In this document: piece after piece, positions 16,348 to 24,456 of the stretch
Layout of the letters: each line of letters opens with the position of its first letter
How positions within the stretch are numbered: position 1 is the stretch's first letter
From: an uncultured Bacteroidales bacterium
Lineage (GTDB): Bacteria; Bacteroidota; Bacteroidia; Bacteroidales; Muribaculaceae
DNA length: 64,000 nucleotides
Assembly: GCA_947175245.1 (NCBI GenBank)
Contig: CAMWLW010000002.1
Location: 17,462 to 81,461, forward strand
Direction of reading: 5' to 3'
The notes under the pieces: generated by a model
Databases searched by the model: none
Told to the model about the DNA's origin: nothing
What the model saw: only the letters and a program-made list of their open reading frames with translations
Position numbers and translations under genes: made by a program

Positions 16348-16551
16348 TTATTTTGTCACTCTTGACGGTACAAAATTACGCAATTTTCTGAAAATAACAA
16401 GTGTATAATCTATGGCAACCGCATCAAAATTTGGTCGGGTTGTTATCTGCTCAAGCTCTTTTGTCAACAGGGTGTCGCAATCAATCGACTGCCCGGCGGC
16501 TGAAAACGTCAGTGCCGCTAACTGGGCTGAAAGTAAGATGGTATGTTTCAT
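16348..16551 (-). pseudogene. Truncated duplicate of the barrel gene start
   Basis: A 67-codon frame beginning MKHTILLSAQLAALTF, almost identical for 37 residues to the signal peptide and first mature residues of the barrel protein at 12367-14442. It then runs into unrelated sequence (TTRPNFDAV onward) at the repeat boundary. It retains the signal peptide but no barrel, so it is a dead fragment. Its upstream DNA is also duplicated, so transcription could still start here and run toward the inserted genes. Confidence 0.85.
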
Positions 16552-16610
16552 GCCGCGAAATTACCACCCTCAATCTTAACCAATCCTTATGTTGCCTTAT
16601 TTAAACTTAA
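16442..16610. repeat. 169-bp direct repeat, right copy
   Basis: Right-hand copy of 14333-14501, about 96% identical. It ends at TTAAACTTAA, after which the sequence continues into what looks like native DNA before the sensor kinase gene. The region 16148-16662 otherwise holds only the hairpin and the gene fragment. Confidence 0.93.
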
Positions 16611-16662
16611 TGTTTGGGGTGAGATGGCGTGGAATAGCAGAATTTTGAGTAGTTTTGTCGGT

Positions 16663-18003
16663 ATGAAACATTTTAAGGTTATATTGACTGCCATTTGCCT
16701 GATTTTCATTGCGCTTTTTACGGCCAATGTGATCTTTATGGTTCAACTCTATGAGTCGATCAAAGAGCGGTATATAAGTGATGTCGAACAGTGTCTGAAC
16801 CGTGCCGACCATATTGAAATGATTGATCGCATTGTGGATGCGGGGTTTGGTGCTGATGACGATGTAGTATGGATTCAGTTGGGACTGCAAAAGTCGGATG
16901 TCGACGACATTGAAAGCATCGAAGATTTGTATCAAAAGGATTACTCGCAGGGATACAGGCGTGTAGATAGACAATTACTCCGTATTGTGACTCAATACCT
17001 CCACGACCACTATGGTGACAGTCTGGGCGAACTGAATGTGGGGAGGATGGAGAAGGCTTTCAGGCTTGACCTGAACTACTCTGGGTTTTATCCCGAGAGT
17101 GTGCATATCGTTGAGCCCGGCGCGACATTCGAGCATGCCGACGATTTGTGGGAGATAGTATATAGAATAGACGATGATCTGACCTACTACGCATATATAT
17201 CGCCGCTCACGGGTAACATTCTCGGCGAGATGAGCGGGGTGATAGTGACATCGGTGTTGATCGCGTTGGCATTGATGGCCGGTTTCGGTTACCTGATTTA
17301 TGTGATACGTCAACAGCGTACAATCGAGGAGATGAAGGATGACTTTACAAATAATATGACCCACGAGCTGAAGACTCCGATTGCGATTGCCTATGCTGCC
17401 AATGACTCGCTGCTGCAGTTCCCCGAGTCTGCTAACGAAGAGCGGACGAAGCGGTATCTGACTGCCGCGCTCGACCAGCTGTCAAAACTCGCCGGCCTGG
17501 TAGAAAATATCCTGGCGATGAGCATGGAGCGACGTCGTCACTTGACGATGGCCAAGGAGAAGATTGTGCTTGATACTTTCCTGAGAGCGATTATCGAACA
17601 GCAGAAGCTTAGGGCGGGAAAAGTGTGTGACATAACGCTGGAATGTGGCGAAGGAGCGACGGTAGAGGCCGACCCGACCCATTTCTCAAATGTCATAAGC
17701 AATCTGCTTGACAACAGCATCAAATATTCGGGTCAAGAGGTGTCTATAAGCATCAAGGCCGACAGTGACGGCGTGACAGTGACTGATAACGGCATCGGTA
17801 TTCCTGAAAGGTCGTTGCGCAACATCTTCGACAAGTTCTATCGTGTGCCGCATGGAAACCGCAGCGACGTCAGGGGGTATGGTATAGGACTGTATTATGT
17901 CAAAACCGTTGTCGACAAGCATGGCTGGGATATAACGGTGACGAGCAAAGTGGGAAAAGGAAGTGCTTTTACAATTAAATTCACACGCGAAAATGAACGG
18001 TAG
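16663..18003 (+). CDS. Membrane sensor histidine kinase (RprX-like)
   Basis: A 446-residue kinase with two transmembrane segments (about 7-28 and 193-215) enclosing a periplasmic sensor of about 160 residues. A HisKA domain follows with phosphoacceptor His234 in HELKTPI, then an ATPase domain (DNSIKYS, DNGIGIP, GYGIGLYYV). ATG 16663 is chosen because the longer open frame runs back into the 169-bp repeat. The gene overlaps its response regulator by 11 bp. Size and order resemble RprX/RprY of Bacteroides (inference). The input signal is unknown; the barrel gene next door is a possible target. Confidence 0.88.
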   Translation: MKHFKVILTAICLIFIALFTANVIFMVQLYESIKERYISDVEQCLNRADHIEMIDRIVDAGFGADDDVVWIQLGLQKSDVDDIESIEDLYQKDYSQGYRRVDRQLLRIVTQYLHDHYGDSLGELNVGRMEKAFRLDLNYSGFYPESVHIVEPGATFEHADDLWEIVYRIDDDLTYYAYISPLTGNILGEMSGVIVTSVLIALALMAGFGYLIYVIRQQRTIEEMKDDFTNNMTHELKTPIAIAYAANDSLLQFPESANEERTKRYLTAALDQLSKLAGLVENILAMSMERRRHLTMAKEKIVLDTFLRAIIEQQKLRAGKVCDITLECGEGATVEADPTHFSNVISNLLDNSIKYSGQEVSISIKADSDGVTVTDNGIGIPERSLRNIFDKFYRVPHGNRSDVRGYGIGLYYVKTVVDKHGWDITVTSKVGKGSAFTIKFTRENER

Positions 18004-18676
18004 AGTATTACTCGTCGAGGACGATACGACGCTGGCGATGATAGTGTCTGAGACTCTTGAACGTGACGGCTTTGAGGTGATTAAGGCTGTCGATGGCGAA
18101 GACGGACTGCTGAAATATATTAAGCATGGGGCAGATGTAATTGTGGCCGATGTGATGATGCCTAAGATGGACGGCTTTGAGATGGGCCGGCGCCTTAGGC
18201 AGATAAACCGCGATGTGCCGTTGCTGTTCCTGACAGCCAAGTCGGGTATCGATGACATTGTTGAGGGCTTTGAGCTGGGTGGAAATGATTACCTGAACAA
18301 ACCGTTCAAAATGCTTGAGCTGATCGTGCGTATCAAGGCACTCCTTAGAAGGAAGGTCAGGGAGGAGTCTGAGCGTCTGACACTTGGACGTTACACGCTC
18401 GATATGACTGCCCAGACGCTTGAGTACCCGGGTGAGGAGAGTATCAAGCTCACGCTGATCGAGGCTAAGCTGTTGAGGGAGTTGATGAACAACGTCAGTC
18501 TGACGGTTGATGCCGACGTCCTGATGTTGCTGATATGGCAGCGTGATGACCCATATAGTCGAAACTCACTGCACGGTTTCATCCACAAGCTGCGTCATTA
18601 TCTGCGTCATGACCCGTCGATAGCCATCATTAACCAAAGGGGCGTCGGCTATAAGCTGACGCGGCGTGAGGGGTAG
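17993..18676 (+). CDS. OmpR-family response regulator (RprY-like)
   Basis: A 227-residue regulator with an N-terminal receiver domain (acidic pair near residue 10, phospho-acceptor Asp53 in VADVMMPKMD, Lys in NKPFKM) and a C-terminal winged-helix DNA-binding domain ending YSRNSLHGFIHKLRHYLR and NQRGVGYKL. It starts within the end of the kinase gene, so the two are translated together. It ends 12 bp before a convergent gene. Target genes are not visible, but envelope genes beside it are reasonable candidates. Confidence 0.9.
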   Translation: MNGRVLLVEDDTTLAMIVSETLERDGFEVIKAVDGEDGLLKYIKHGADVIVADVMMPKMDGFEMGRRLRQINRDVPLLFLTAKSGIDDIVEGFELGGNDYLNKPFKMLELIVRIKALLRRKVREESERLTLGRYTLDMTAQTLEYPGEESIKLTLIEAKLLRELMNNVSLTVDADVLMLLIWQRDDPYSRNSLHGFIHKLRHYLRHDPSIAIINQRGVGYKLTRREG

Positions 18677-18688
18677 GGGAACCGACTC

Positions 18689-18961
18689 TCAGTATATGTT
18701 CTCGTCGAGCGGGCTGCGTTCGGGGTATGTCTTGGCCGGGCGCGGTTGCTTTTTTGTCCGCCTTTTCTTTTTGACGGTAGTGGTGTCGGCTGGCAGCACA
18801 GTGACCAACACTGAGTCGGAGTGTGGGGTAGGGTACGAGATCAGAGTATTGTGGTTATCTCCGTGGCATCCGCGTGCGCACAGCAGGCATAGCATGACTG
18901 CGGCAATGAGCAATAGCAGCAGCGTCATGCCGCGTAGCTGTCGGTCGGTGGCTGACTTCAT
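18689..18961 (-). CDS. Small hypothetical membrane protein
   Basis: A 90-residue protein with a short basic start, one hydrophobic helix (about 12-28), a Cys-containing stretch, then a Lys/Arg/Pro-rich tail. No family recognised. Single-pass topology with a mostly periplasmic tail is likely. The ATG lies 1 bp after the stop of the sodium symporter gene, so both are on one transcript and it may be an accessory to the transporter, though nothing else supports that. Confidence 0.6.
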   Translation of the reverse strand: MKSATDRQLRGMTLLLLLIAAVMLCLLCARGCHGDNHNTLISYPTPHSDSVLVTVLPADTTTVKKKRRTKKQPRPAKTYPERSPLDENIY

Positions 18962-18962
18962 G

Positions 18963-20315
18963 TTACAGATAGGGTGAAATCAGAATGATGAGTATGGCCG
19001 GCGGGGCTACATATTTGATGCAGAACAGTATGAAGCCACACAGGCTGCCCTTGAGTGTGCCGTCGTTGGTGAGCTGTGATATCATGAGGCCGCGAGGTGC
19101 TATCCAGCCGGCATAGATGCAGATGAACAGTGAGCATACAGGCAACAGGATGTTGGTGGCCACCGTGTCGAGAAAGTCAAACAGCGGCATGCCGCATATC
19201 ACCAGTGAACTGCCTCGGGTGAGGCTAAGTGAGCACAGCGTGCTGAACACGGCGCACGAACCGAGGACAAGCATACAGGCCTTCTTGCGCGACATCTTGA
19301 AGCGATCTTGCAGGAAAGCGATGCTGACTTCTGAAATAGAGATTGTCGAGGTGATGGCCGCTACCGACAGGGTGATGAAGAAGAGCGACGACCACAGGCA
19401 CGTGAGACTCATGTTGTTGAACACCTCGGGCAGAGTGACAAACACGAGTGTGATGCCGCGCAGGCTCTCGCCTTCGAGTCCGAACGACAGTACGGCCGGG
19501 AAGATGATGATGCCCATCAGCACGGCTACGAGCAGGTCGAGCGCCGAGACAGTGAAAGCGGTCTTGCGCAGGTCAGCACCTTTGGGATAATAAGCCGCGT
19601 AAGTAATGAGGATGCCCATGCCGAGGCTCAATGAGAAGAATGCCTGCCCGAGGGCGTTGATGATGACTTTGGGTGTAATCTTGCTGAAATCGGGGTTGAA
19701 AAAATAAGAGAGTCCTTTTGATGCACCCGGTAATGATAACGAGACACAGCAGAAAATCAGAAGCAACAGGAATAGCAGCGGCATCAACAGATTTGATATG
19801 CGCTCGATACCCTTGCTCACGCCGCCTACAAGTATGGCGAGGTTCAGTGCTATCATTATATATGTGAATATCAGTGGCGAGTAACTGCCCTCGATGTAAT
19901 CCTGCATGTGGCTTGCGAAGCTGCCCTGCAGATCCATACCCTCGACGGGCTTATACAGCTCGCCTGTCACCGACTGCACGGTGTACTCAAGCGTCCAGCC
20001 GGCTACGACCATGTAAAAGCAGAGTATGAGATATGACGCCACGAGCCCTATCACTCCCGTCAGCCACCACGGACGTTTGGGCGAGAGGATTTTGAAAGTG
20101 CCGACTGCGTCTGAGCCACCTGCGCGGCCGAGTGAGAACTCCGACAGCATTACAGGGATGCCGAGCACGATGACACACAGCACGTAGACGAGCAGAAACG
20201 CCGCTCCGCCATTCTCCTGCACCTCGGCTGGAAAACGCCACACGTTACCTAGACCCACAGCCGAACCCACTGTCGCAGCAATAAGTCCTATTTTAGATGA
20301 AAATTTAGCTTTCAT
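18963..20315 (-). CDS. Sodium-dependent transporter (NSS/SNF family)
   Basis: A 450-residue inner-membrane symporter with about 11-12 hydrophobic helices. The N-terminus carries the family's SKIGLIAATVGSAVGLGNVW stretch forming the sodium and substrate site in helix 1 and the FPAEVQENGGAAF segment. These proteins import amino acids or similar small molecules with Na+; the substrate cannot be told. A good promoter lies just upstream and a small membrane protein gene is fused to its 3' end. Confidence 0.92.
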   Translation of the reverse strand: MKAKFSSKIGLIAATVGSAVGLGNVWRFPAEVQENGGAAFLLVYVLCVIVLGIPVMLSEFSLGRAGGSDAVGTFKILSPKRPWWLTGVIGLVASYLILCFYMVVAGWTLEYTVQSVTGELYKPVEGMDLQGSFASHMQDYIEGSYSPLIFTYIMIALNLAILVGGVSKGIERISNLLMPLLFLLLLIFCCVSLSLPGASKGLSYFFNPDFSKITPKVIINALGQAFFSLSLGMGILITYAAYYPKGADLRKTAFTVSALDLLVAVLMGIIIFPAVLSFGLEGESLRGITLVFVTLPEVFNNMSLTCLWSSLFFITLSVAAITSTISISEVSIAFLQDRFKMSRKKACMLVLGSCAVFSTLCSLSLTRGSSLVICGMPLFDFLDTVATNILLPVCSLFICIYAGWIAPRGLMISQLTNDGTLKGSLCGFILFCIKYVAPPAILIILISPYL

Positions 20316-20339
20316 TAATCAAATTCTTATATTTTGCTG

Positions 20340-20370
20340 CAAATTTACAACAAATCACATTAATTACAAA
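20340..20370 (-). promoter_or_regulatory. Promoter of the sodium transporter gene
   Basis: On the minus strand: TTTG (20367-20370), 19 bases, TAAATTTG (20340-20347), a good Bacteroidetes -33/-7 pair. The start codon is 24 bp downstream of the -7 box. The rest of the intergenic stretch to 20623 shows nothing I can name. Confidence 0.65.
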
Positions 20371-20623
20371 GCATCTTACTGCAATATGGCGTTTTTCTAA
20401 AACGTAGGGATTCCTTTTTATCGTCCTTTTGTAGATATTGTAGTTTCTGCTGTTATTGGCACTACGGATAATGCTCCCGTGAGGACCCGAAATAAGCTAA
20501 AAAATGTCCATTAGGCCGAATTATAATATCTTTCTCTCCGCTAATTTACTCAATAACTTGTTTAAAAAGTGGCGTACGGAGTTTTTAGGTACAGTGTCAA
20601 CGATGGGGGGGATGGAAAAGCGG

Positions 20624-20659
20624 CTGCGGGTGGGCCAAAAGGGATTGGCTCACCCGCAG
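20624..20659 (-). terminator. Terminator of the ECF sigma factor gene
   Basis: CTGCGGGTGGGCCA (20624-20637) pairs with TGGCTCACCCGCAG (20646-20659): a 14-bp GC-rich stem with one G-T type mismatch and an 8-base loop. On the minus strand it is followed by CCGCTTTTCC. It stands 28 bp after the sigma gene's stop codon. Confidence 0.8.
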
Positions 20660-20687
20660 TGTGTAGGGTAGCTGACGGTGGATGGGA

Positions 20688-21278
20688 TTACACCGTCAGG
20701 ACAATGTTGTTTTTCTCGGCGATGCGTCGCATGTTGAGCACGGCATATCTCATGCGCCCGAGGGCGGTGTTGATGCTTACGCCGGTAGCCTCGGCTATCT
20801 CCTTGAAGCTCATGTCGCGGAAAAATCTCATGTCGAGAACCTCGCGCTGAGACTCGGGGAGCGAGTCCATGATGCGTCGCACGTCGGTATGTATCTGATC
20901 CTGAACCAACGAGTCTTCGATGTTGCCATCCGAGAGATCGCGTCGGTTGAAGATGTCTGCTTCGTCGTTGTCGGCCGAGAAAGTGTTCTCTGACTTCTCT
21001 TGTCTGAAAGTGTCAATTATCAGATTGTGGGCTATGCGTGTAATCCACGCTGAGAACTTTCCGCTCTCCTGATATCGGCCCTGCTTTATCGTAGTGATTG
21101 CTTTGACAAAGGTTTCTTGAAAGATGTCATCGGCGAGAGCACTGTCTTTTACGATACGCTGAATGTATGAGTACACACGTGAACTGTGACGGTTCAACAA
21201 TGTGTCAAAAGCCTCATTACTGCCATTAGCGTACGCAGCCACCAACTGTTCGTCGGTTAACTGTTTTAAATTCTGCAT
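20688..21278 (-). CDS. ECF-type RNA polymerase sigma factor
   Basis: A 196-residue sigma-70 factor of the extracytoplasmic-function class: region 2 with the DDIFQETFVKA segment and WITRIAHNLIID (about 30-95), a variable acidic linker, and region 4 with SLPESQREVLDMRFFRDMSF and the helix-turn-helix EIAEATGVSINTALGRMRYA. No anti-sigma gene is adjacent, so control is not obvious. It has its own promoter and terminator and stands alone between the transporter and radA. Confidence 0.92.
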   Translation of the reverse strand: MQNLKQLTDEQLVAAYANGSNEAFDTLLNRHSSRVYSYIQRIVKDSALADDIFQETFVKAITTIKQGRYQESGKFSAWITRIAHNLIIDTFRQEKSENTFSADNDEADIFNRRDLSDGNIEDSLVQDQIHTDVRRIMDSLPESQREVLDMRFFRDMSFKEIAEATGVSINTALGRMRYAVLNMRRIAEKNNIVLTV

Positions 21279-21361
21279 TACTGTTTGATTTTTAGCTGTT
21301 TAAGTAATGTTGTGCTATAGGCGGTGAAATTTAATTATGTGTTTTGTTTAGTTAGCAAATT

Positions 21362-21393
21362 CAAAGTTAGTAACAAAAATCAGATTTTCCAAA
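21362..21393 (-). promoter_or_regulatory. Promoter of the ECF sigma factor gene
   Basis: On the minus strand: TTTG (21390-21393), exactly 20 bases, TAACTTTG (21362-21369). It is a full match to the Bacteroidetes housekeeping consensus, about 83 bp upstream of the ATG, so the gene is not purely autoregulated. Confidence 0.75.
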
Positions 21394-21472
21394 AAATATA
21401 TCTAAAAAAACATGCTTGTTAACAATATTTGAGATAATCGGTCGTTATCGGTGACTTGAGCAGGGTAGGAAA

Positions 21473-22840
21473 TCAGGCGAAGAGGTGGCGGAATGCTTCC
21501 TCGACTTTGGCGACTTCGACTATTTTGATGGTTAGGCCCGTGGTGTCGATGCCTTTGAGGTTGCCACGCGGTATGAGTATCGTGGTCATGCCGAGTTTCT
21601 GAGCCTCGTGGAGCCGTTGCTCTATGCGCGTGACGGGGCGTATCTCGCCCGACAGGCCTACCTCGCCTGTCATGCACACGCCGCGCTGTATGGTCATGTC
21701 GACGTTGCTCGACAGGATGGCGCTGATGACGGACAGGTCGAGGGCCGGGTCGTTGACGCGCAGGCCGCCGGCGATGTTGAGGAATACATCCTTTTGTATA
21801 AGTTTGAAACCGACGCGCTTCTCGAGCACGGCCAGCAGCATATTCATGCGCTTGGAGTCGAAGCCGGTGACCGAGCGCTGTGGCGTGCCATAGGCGGCGC
21901 TGCTCACCAATGCCTGGACTTCGATAAGGAACGGACGCATGCCGTCGAGGGTGACACCGAGAGCTACGCCCGACAGGTCTTCCTCGTTGCCCGACATGAG
22001 CATCTCGGACGGGTTGGTGACCTCGCGCAGACCGCGCTGGCACATCTCATAGATACCTATCTCGTTTGTGCTGCCGAAACGGTTCTTGATGCCGCGCAGA
22101 ATACGGTACATATACTGGCTGTCGCCCTCAAACTGCAGGACGGCGTCGACGATATGTTCCAGCACCTTGGGGCCCGCGAGCGACCCCTCTTTGGTGATAT
22201 GGCCAATAAGTATCACGGGCACGCCGCTGCTCTTGGCATACTTGAGCAGACGCACGGCACATTCGCGCACCTGGCTGACGCTGCCGGCGGCCGAGTCGAG
22301 CTCGTCGCTTGATATGGTCTGGATCGAGTCAACAATCAGCAGACCCGGCTGTACCTGCTCGATGTGGTTCATGATAGTTTCGAGCGATGTCTCGCACACA
22401 ATATAGCATGTGTCGCCGGGTCGGCCTATGCGGTCGGCGCGCATCTTGAGCTGCATGGCACTCTCCTCGCCCGAGACGTACAGTACCTGGCGCGATTTGA
22501 TCGACAGGATATTCTGCAGCACGAGCGTCGATTTGCCGATGCCCGGCTCGCCGCCCAACAGTACGAGCGAGCCCGGAACGAGGCCGCCGCCGAGCACGCG
22601 GTTCAGCTCCTTTGACGGCAGCGGTATGCGCTCGAGGGCTGTGACCTCGATGTCACTTATGCGTGTTACTTTGCTGCGTCCGGCATCGGCCGGGCCGATA
22701 TTCTTCGATGGATTGGCCGATACTTTTTCTTCAACGAGAGTGTTCCACTCGCCGCATGAGGGGCAGCGGCCTTCCCAGCGTGGAAAGTCGGCACCGCAGT
22801 TCGAACAGAACCACACGGTTTTGGTCTTGGTTTTAGCCAT
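21473..22840 (-). CDS. radA: DNA repair protein RadA
   Basis: A 455-residue RecA-like ATPase that promotes branch migration during recombination. It has an N-terminal four-Cys zinc finger (CSNCG with CPSCG), Walker A GEPGIGKST at about residue 95, the RadA-specific KNRFG motif, and a C-terminal Lon-protease-like domain. ATG 22840 is chosen because it directly follows the stop codon of the upstream methyltransferase gene (22843-22845) and begins MAKTKTKTVWFCSNCG; an ATG at 22846 is the alternative. Co-transcribed with that gene. Confidence 0.95.
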   Translation of the reverse strand: MAKTKTKTVWFCSNCGADFPRWEGRCPSCGEWNTLVEEKVSANPSKNIGPADAGRSKVTRISDIEVTALERIPLPSKELNRVLGGGLVPGSLVLLGGEPGIGKSTLVLQNILSIKSRQVLYVSGEESAMQLKMRADRIGRPGDTCYIVCETSLETIMNHIEQVQPGLLIVDSIQTISSDELDSAAGSVSQVRECAVRLLKYAKSSGVPVILIGHITKEGSLAGPKVLEHIVDAVLQFEGDSQYMYRILRGIKNRFGSTNEIGIYEMCQRGLREVTNPSEMLMSGNEEDLSGVALGVTLDGMRPFLIEVQALVSSAAYGTPQRSVTGFDSKRMNMLLAVLEKRVGFKLIQKDVFLNIAGGLRVNDPALDLSVISAILSSNVDMTIQRGVCMTGEVGLSGEIRPVTRIEQRLHEAQKLGMTTILIPRGNLKGIDTTGLTIKIVEVAKVEEAFRHLFA

Positions 22841-22842
22841 AG

Positions 22843-23619
22843 TCATGAATTCTTGTAGGTTTGACGTCTGAACTCGGCTACAGTAATGGCCGTGGCAACC
22901 GAGACATTGAGGCTCTCGACACATGGAGCGCCGGGCGGATAGGAGGGTATGTACAGGCGGTGGTCAACGTGCGACGCGACAGCGTCGCTAATGCCGTTGC
23001 CCTCGTTGCCCATCACGACGATGCCGCCGGGGGTTAGCGGGGCGGTGTATATGTCGTCGCCGTCGAGGAATGTGCCGTAGACCGCTACGCCCGAACGGCG
23101 GCTGTCGGCGAGCATAGCCGGCAGGTCACAATAGTGTACGGCCACACGCGCTATGGCTCCCATCGTGGCCTGTACTACTTTGGGGTTATACAGGTCGACC
23201 GTGTCGTGTGAACAGTATATGTCGCCAATGCCCATCCATGAGGCTATGCGTATGATGGTACCTAAGTTGCCCGGGTCTTGCACGCGGTCAAGCGCCAGCG
23301 CCAACCGTGATGCCGACGGCGTGATCATCGCCGTGTCGGGTATATGGTAGACGGCAATCACGTCGGCCGGGGTTGTGAGCGATGACATCTCGATAATGTC
23401 GGCCCGTCTGACTACAGTGATGTCGTGGATGCCGGCAGGGAGCGCGTCAGCGTGGGCCGTGTACCAGGCGTCGGTGCACAGCAGGGCGTAAACCTTAAAG
23501 CTATTGATCGTCTCGAGAACACATTTGGTACCCTCGGCTACAAACAGCGAGTGCTCGCGGCGTCCCTTGGCGGTGGCCAGCGATGCAATAAAGCGGCGGT
23601 TGGCTTTGGTCATTTCCAT
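22843..23619 (-). CDS. TrmH/SpoU-family RNA 2'-O-methyltransferase
   Basis: A 258-residue SPOUT methyltransferase. The N-terminal part is an L30e-like substrate-binding domain (EGTKCVLE), and the C-terminal knot carries the three motifs: DPGNLGTIIRIA, VVMGNEGNGIS and IPSYPPGAPCVESLNVSVA. It uses S-adenosylmethionine to methylate a ribose in rRNA or tRNA; RlmB-like 23S rRNA modification is likely, but a tRNA target is not excluded. It overlaps the start region of radA and probably forms an operon with it. Confidence 0.9.
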   Translation of the reverse strand: MEMTKANRRFIASLATAKGRREHSLFVAEGTKCVLETINSFKVYALLCTDAWYTAHADALPAGIHDITVVRRADIIEMSSLTTPADVIAVYHIPDTAMITPSASRLALALDRVQDPGNLGTIIRIASWMGIGDIYCSHDTVDLYNPKVVQATMGAIARVAVHYCDLPAMLADSRRSGVAVYGTFLDGDDIYTAPLTPGGIVVMGNEGNGISDAVASHVDHRLYIPSYPPGAPCVESLNVSVATAITVAEFRRQTYKNS

Positions 23620-23673
23620 ATTACAAAAGTAATGAAAATTCGGCTGAAATTTAGCTGTGGGCTCAAAAATTAG

Positions 23674-23681
23674 TATCTTTG
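23674..23681 (+). promoter_or_regulatory. Promoter -7 box of surE
   Basis: TATCTTTG, 9 bases before ATG 23691. The -33 region reads only ATTT at the expected spacing. The in-frame upstream ATG at 23679 lies inside this box, which favours 23691 as the start. Confidence 0.5.
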
Positions 23682-23690
23682 CAAAAGATT

Positions 23691-24452
23691 ATGGAACGAA
23701 AACTAATATTGATAGCTAATGATGACGGGGTGCATGCACCCGGTCTGCACCGTCTTGTCGAGGCGGTGGCGCCGTTGGGCGATGTAGTGGTTGTGGCTCC
23801 CGACGGCCCGCGTTCGGGACAGTCGTCGGCCATGACTGTCAATGGCCCGCTGCGTGTTGAGGAACATCCCGAGTATGGCGACGCCAAGGTTTACTCGGTA
23901 AGCGGTACGCCGGTCGATTGTATCAAGATCGCGATGAACAACATTCTGAAGCGTCGCCCCGATATCGTGCTCGCCGGTATCAACCACGGTTCAAATGCCG
24001 GTGTGAACATTTTGTACTCAGGTACGATGGGTGCTGTGCTCGAAGGTTGCCTGCAGGGCATCCCGGCCGTTGGATTCTCGCTGCTTCATCATTCCATACA
24101 GGCCGACTTCAGTCAGGCTATGCCGTTGGCGCGCATGATAACAGAAAAAGTCCTTGCCAACGGGTTGCCTCACGACGTGTGTCTCAATGTCAATTTCCCT
24201 GCCAAGGTCACTATTGAGGGTGTCAAAGTAGTGAGAGCGGCACGCAGTCATTGGACCGAGGAGTATCAGACCTATACCGACCCTCACGGCAAGCCTTTCT
24301 ACTGGCTCACCGGCGGACTGGTGAACGAGGAACCCGATGCCACCGACACTGACTTGTATTGGTTAGACCGCAACTATGCTACCGTCGTGCCGTCGACCAC
24401 AAGTCAGAACGCTCTCGACGCCATAGGTCTCGTGACCGATTTCCTGAAGTAA
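23691..24452 (+). CDS. surE: 5'/3'-nucleotidase SurE
   Basis: A 253-residue metal-dependent phosphatase acting on nucleoside monophosphates, linked to survival in stationary phase. The metal site is read from ANDDGVHAPG (Asp-Asp pair at about 8-9), the Ser in RSGQSSAM and Asn in GINHGSN. SGTPVDCIKIA is also typical. Length is normal. It is transcribed divergently from the methyltransferase-radA unit and ends 4 bp before a convergent barrel gene. Confidence 0.95.
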   Translation: MERKLILIANDDGVHAPGLHRLVEAVAPLGDVVVVAPDGPRSGQSSAMTVNGPLRVEEHPEYGDAKVYSVSGTPVDCIKIAMNNILKRRPDIVLAGINHGSNAGVNILYSGTMGAVLEGCLQGIPAVGFSLLHHSIQADFSQAMPLARMITEKVLANGLPHDVCLNVNFPAKVTIEGVKVVRAARSHWTEEYQTYTDPHGKPFYWLTGGLVNEEPDATDTDLYWLDRNYATVVPSTTSQNALDAIGLVTDFLK

Positions 24453-24456
24453 ATTC

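Larger units (their letters stand above)
14502..16441. mobile_element. Inserted cassette between 169-bp direct repeats
   Basis: About 1.94 kb of AT-rich DNA separates the two repeat copies. It holds a terminator, two overlapping minus-strand genes and a large hairpin. No integrase, transposase or inverted ends were seen, so the mechanism of entry is not visible. Single-crossover integration of a circle carrying a host fragment, or duplication during repair, would each produce this structure. AGGGTCGC occurs twice, at 14557-14564 and 14569-14576, just inside the left boundary. Confidence 0.65.

Noticed and set aside
20371..20623. Possible small gene or RNA between the transporter and sigma factor
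   Set aside because: Only a short frame overlapping the sigma gene's end; no RNA fold beyond the terminator is evident.
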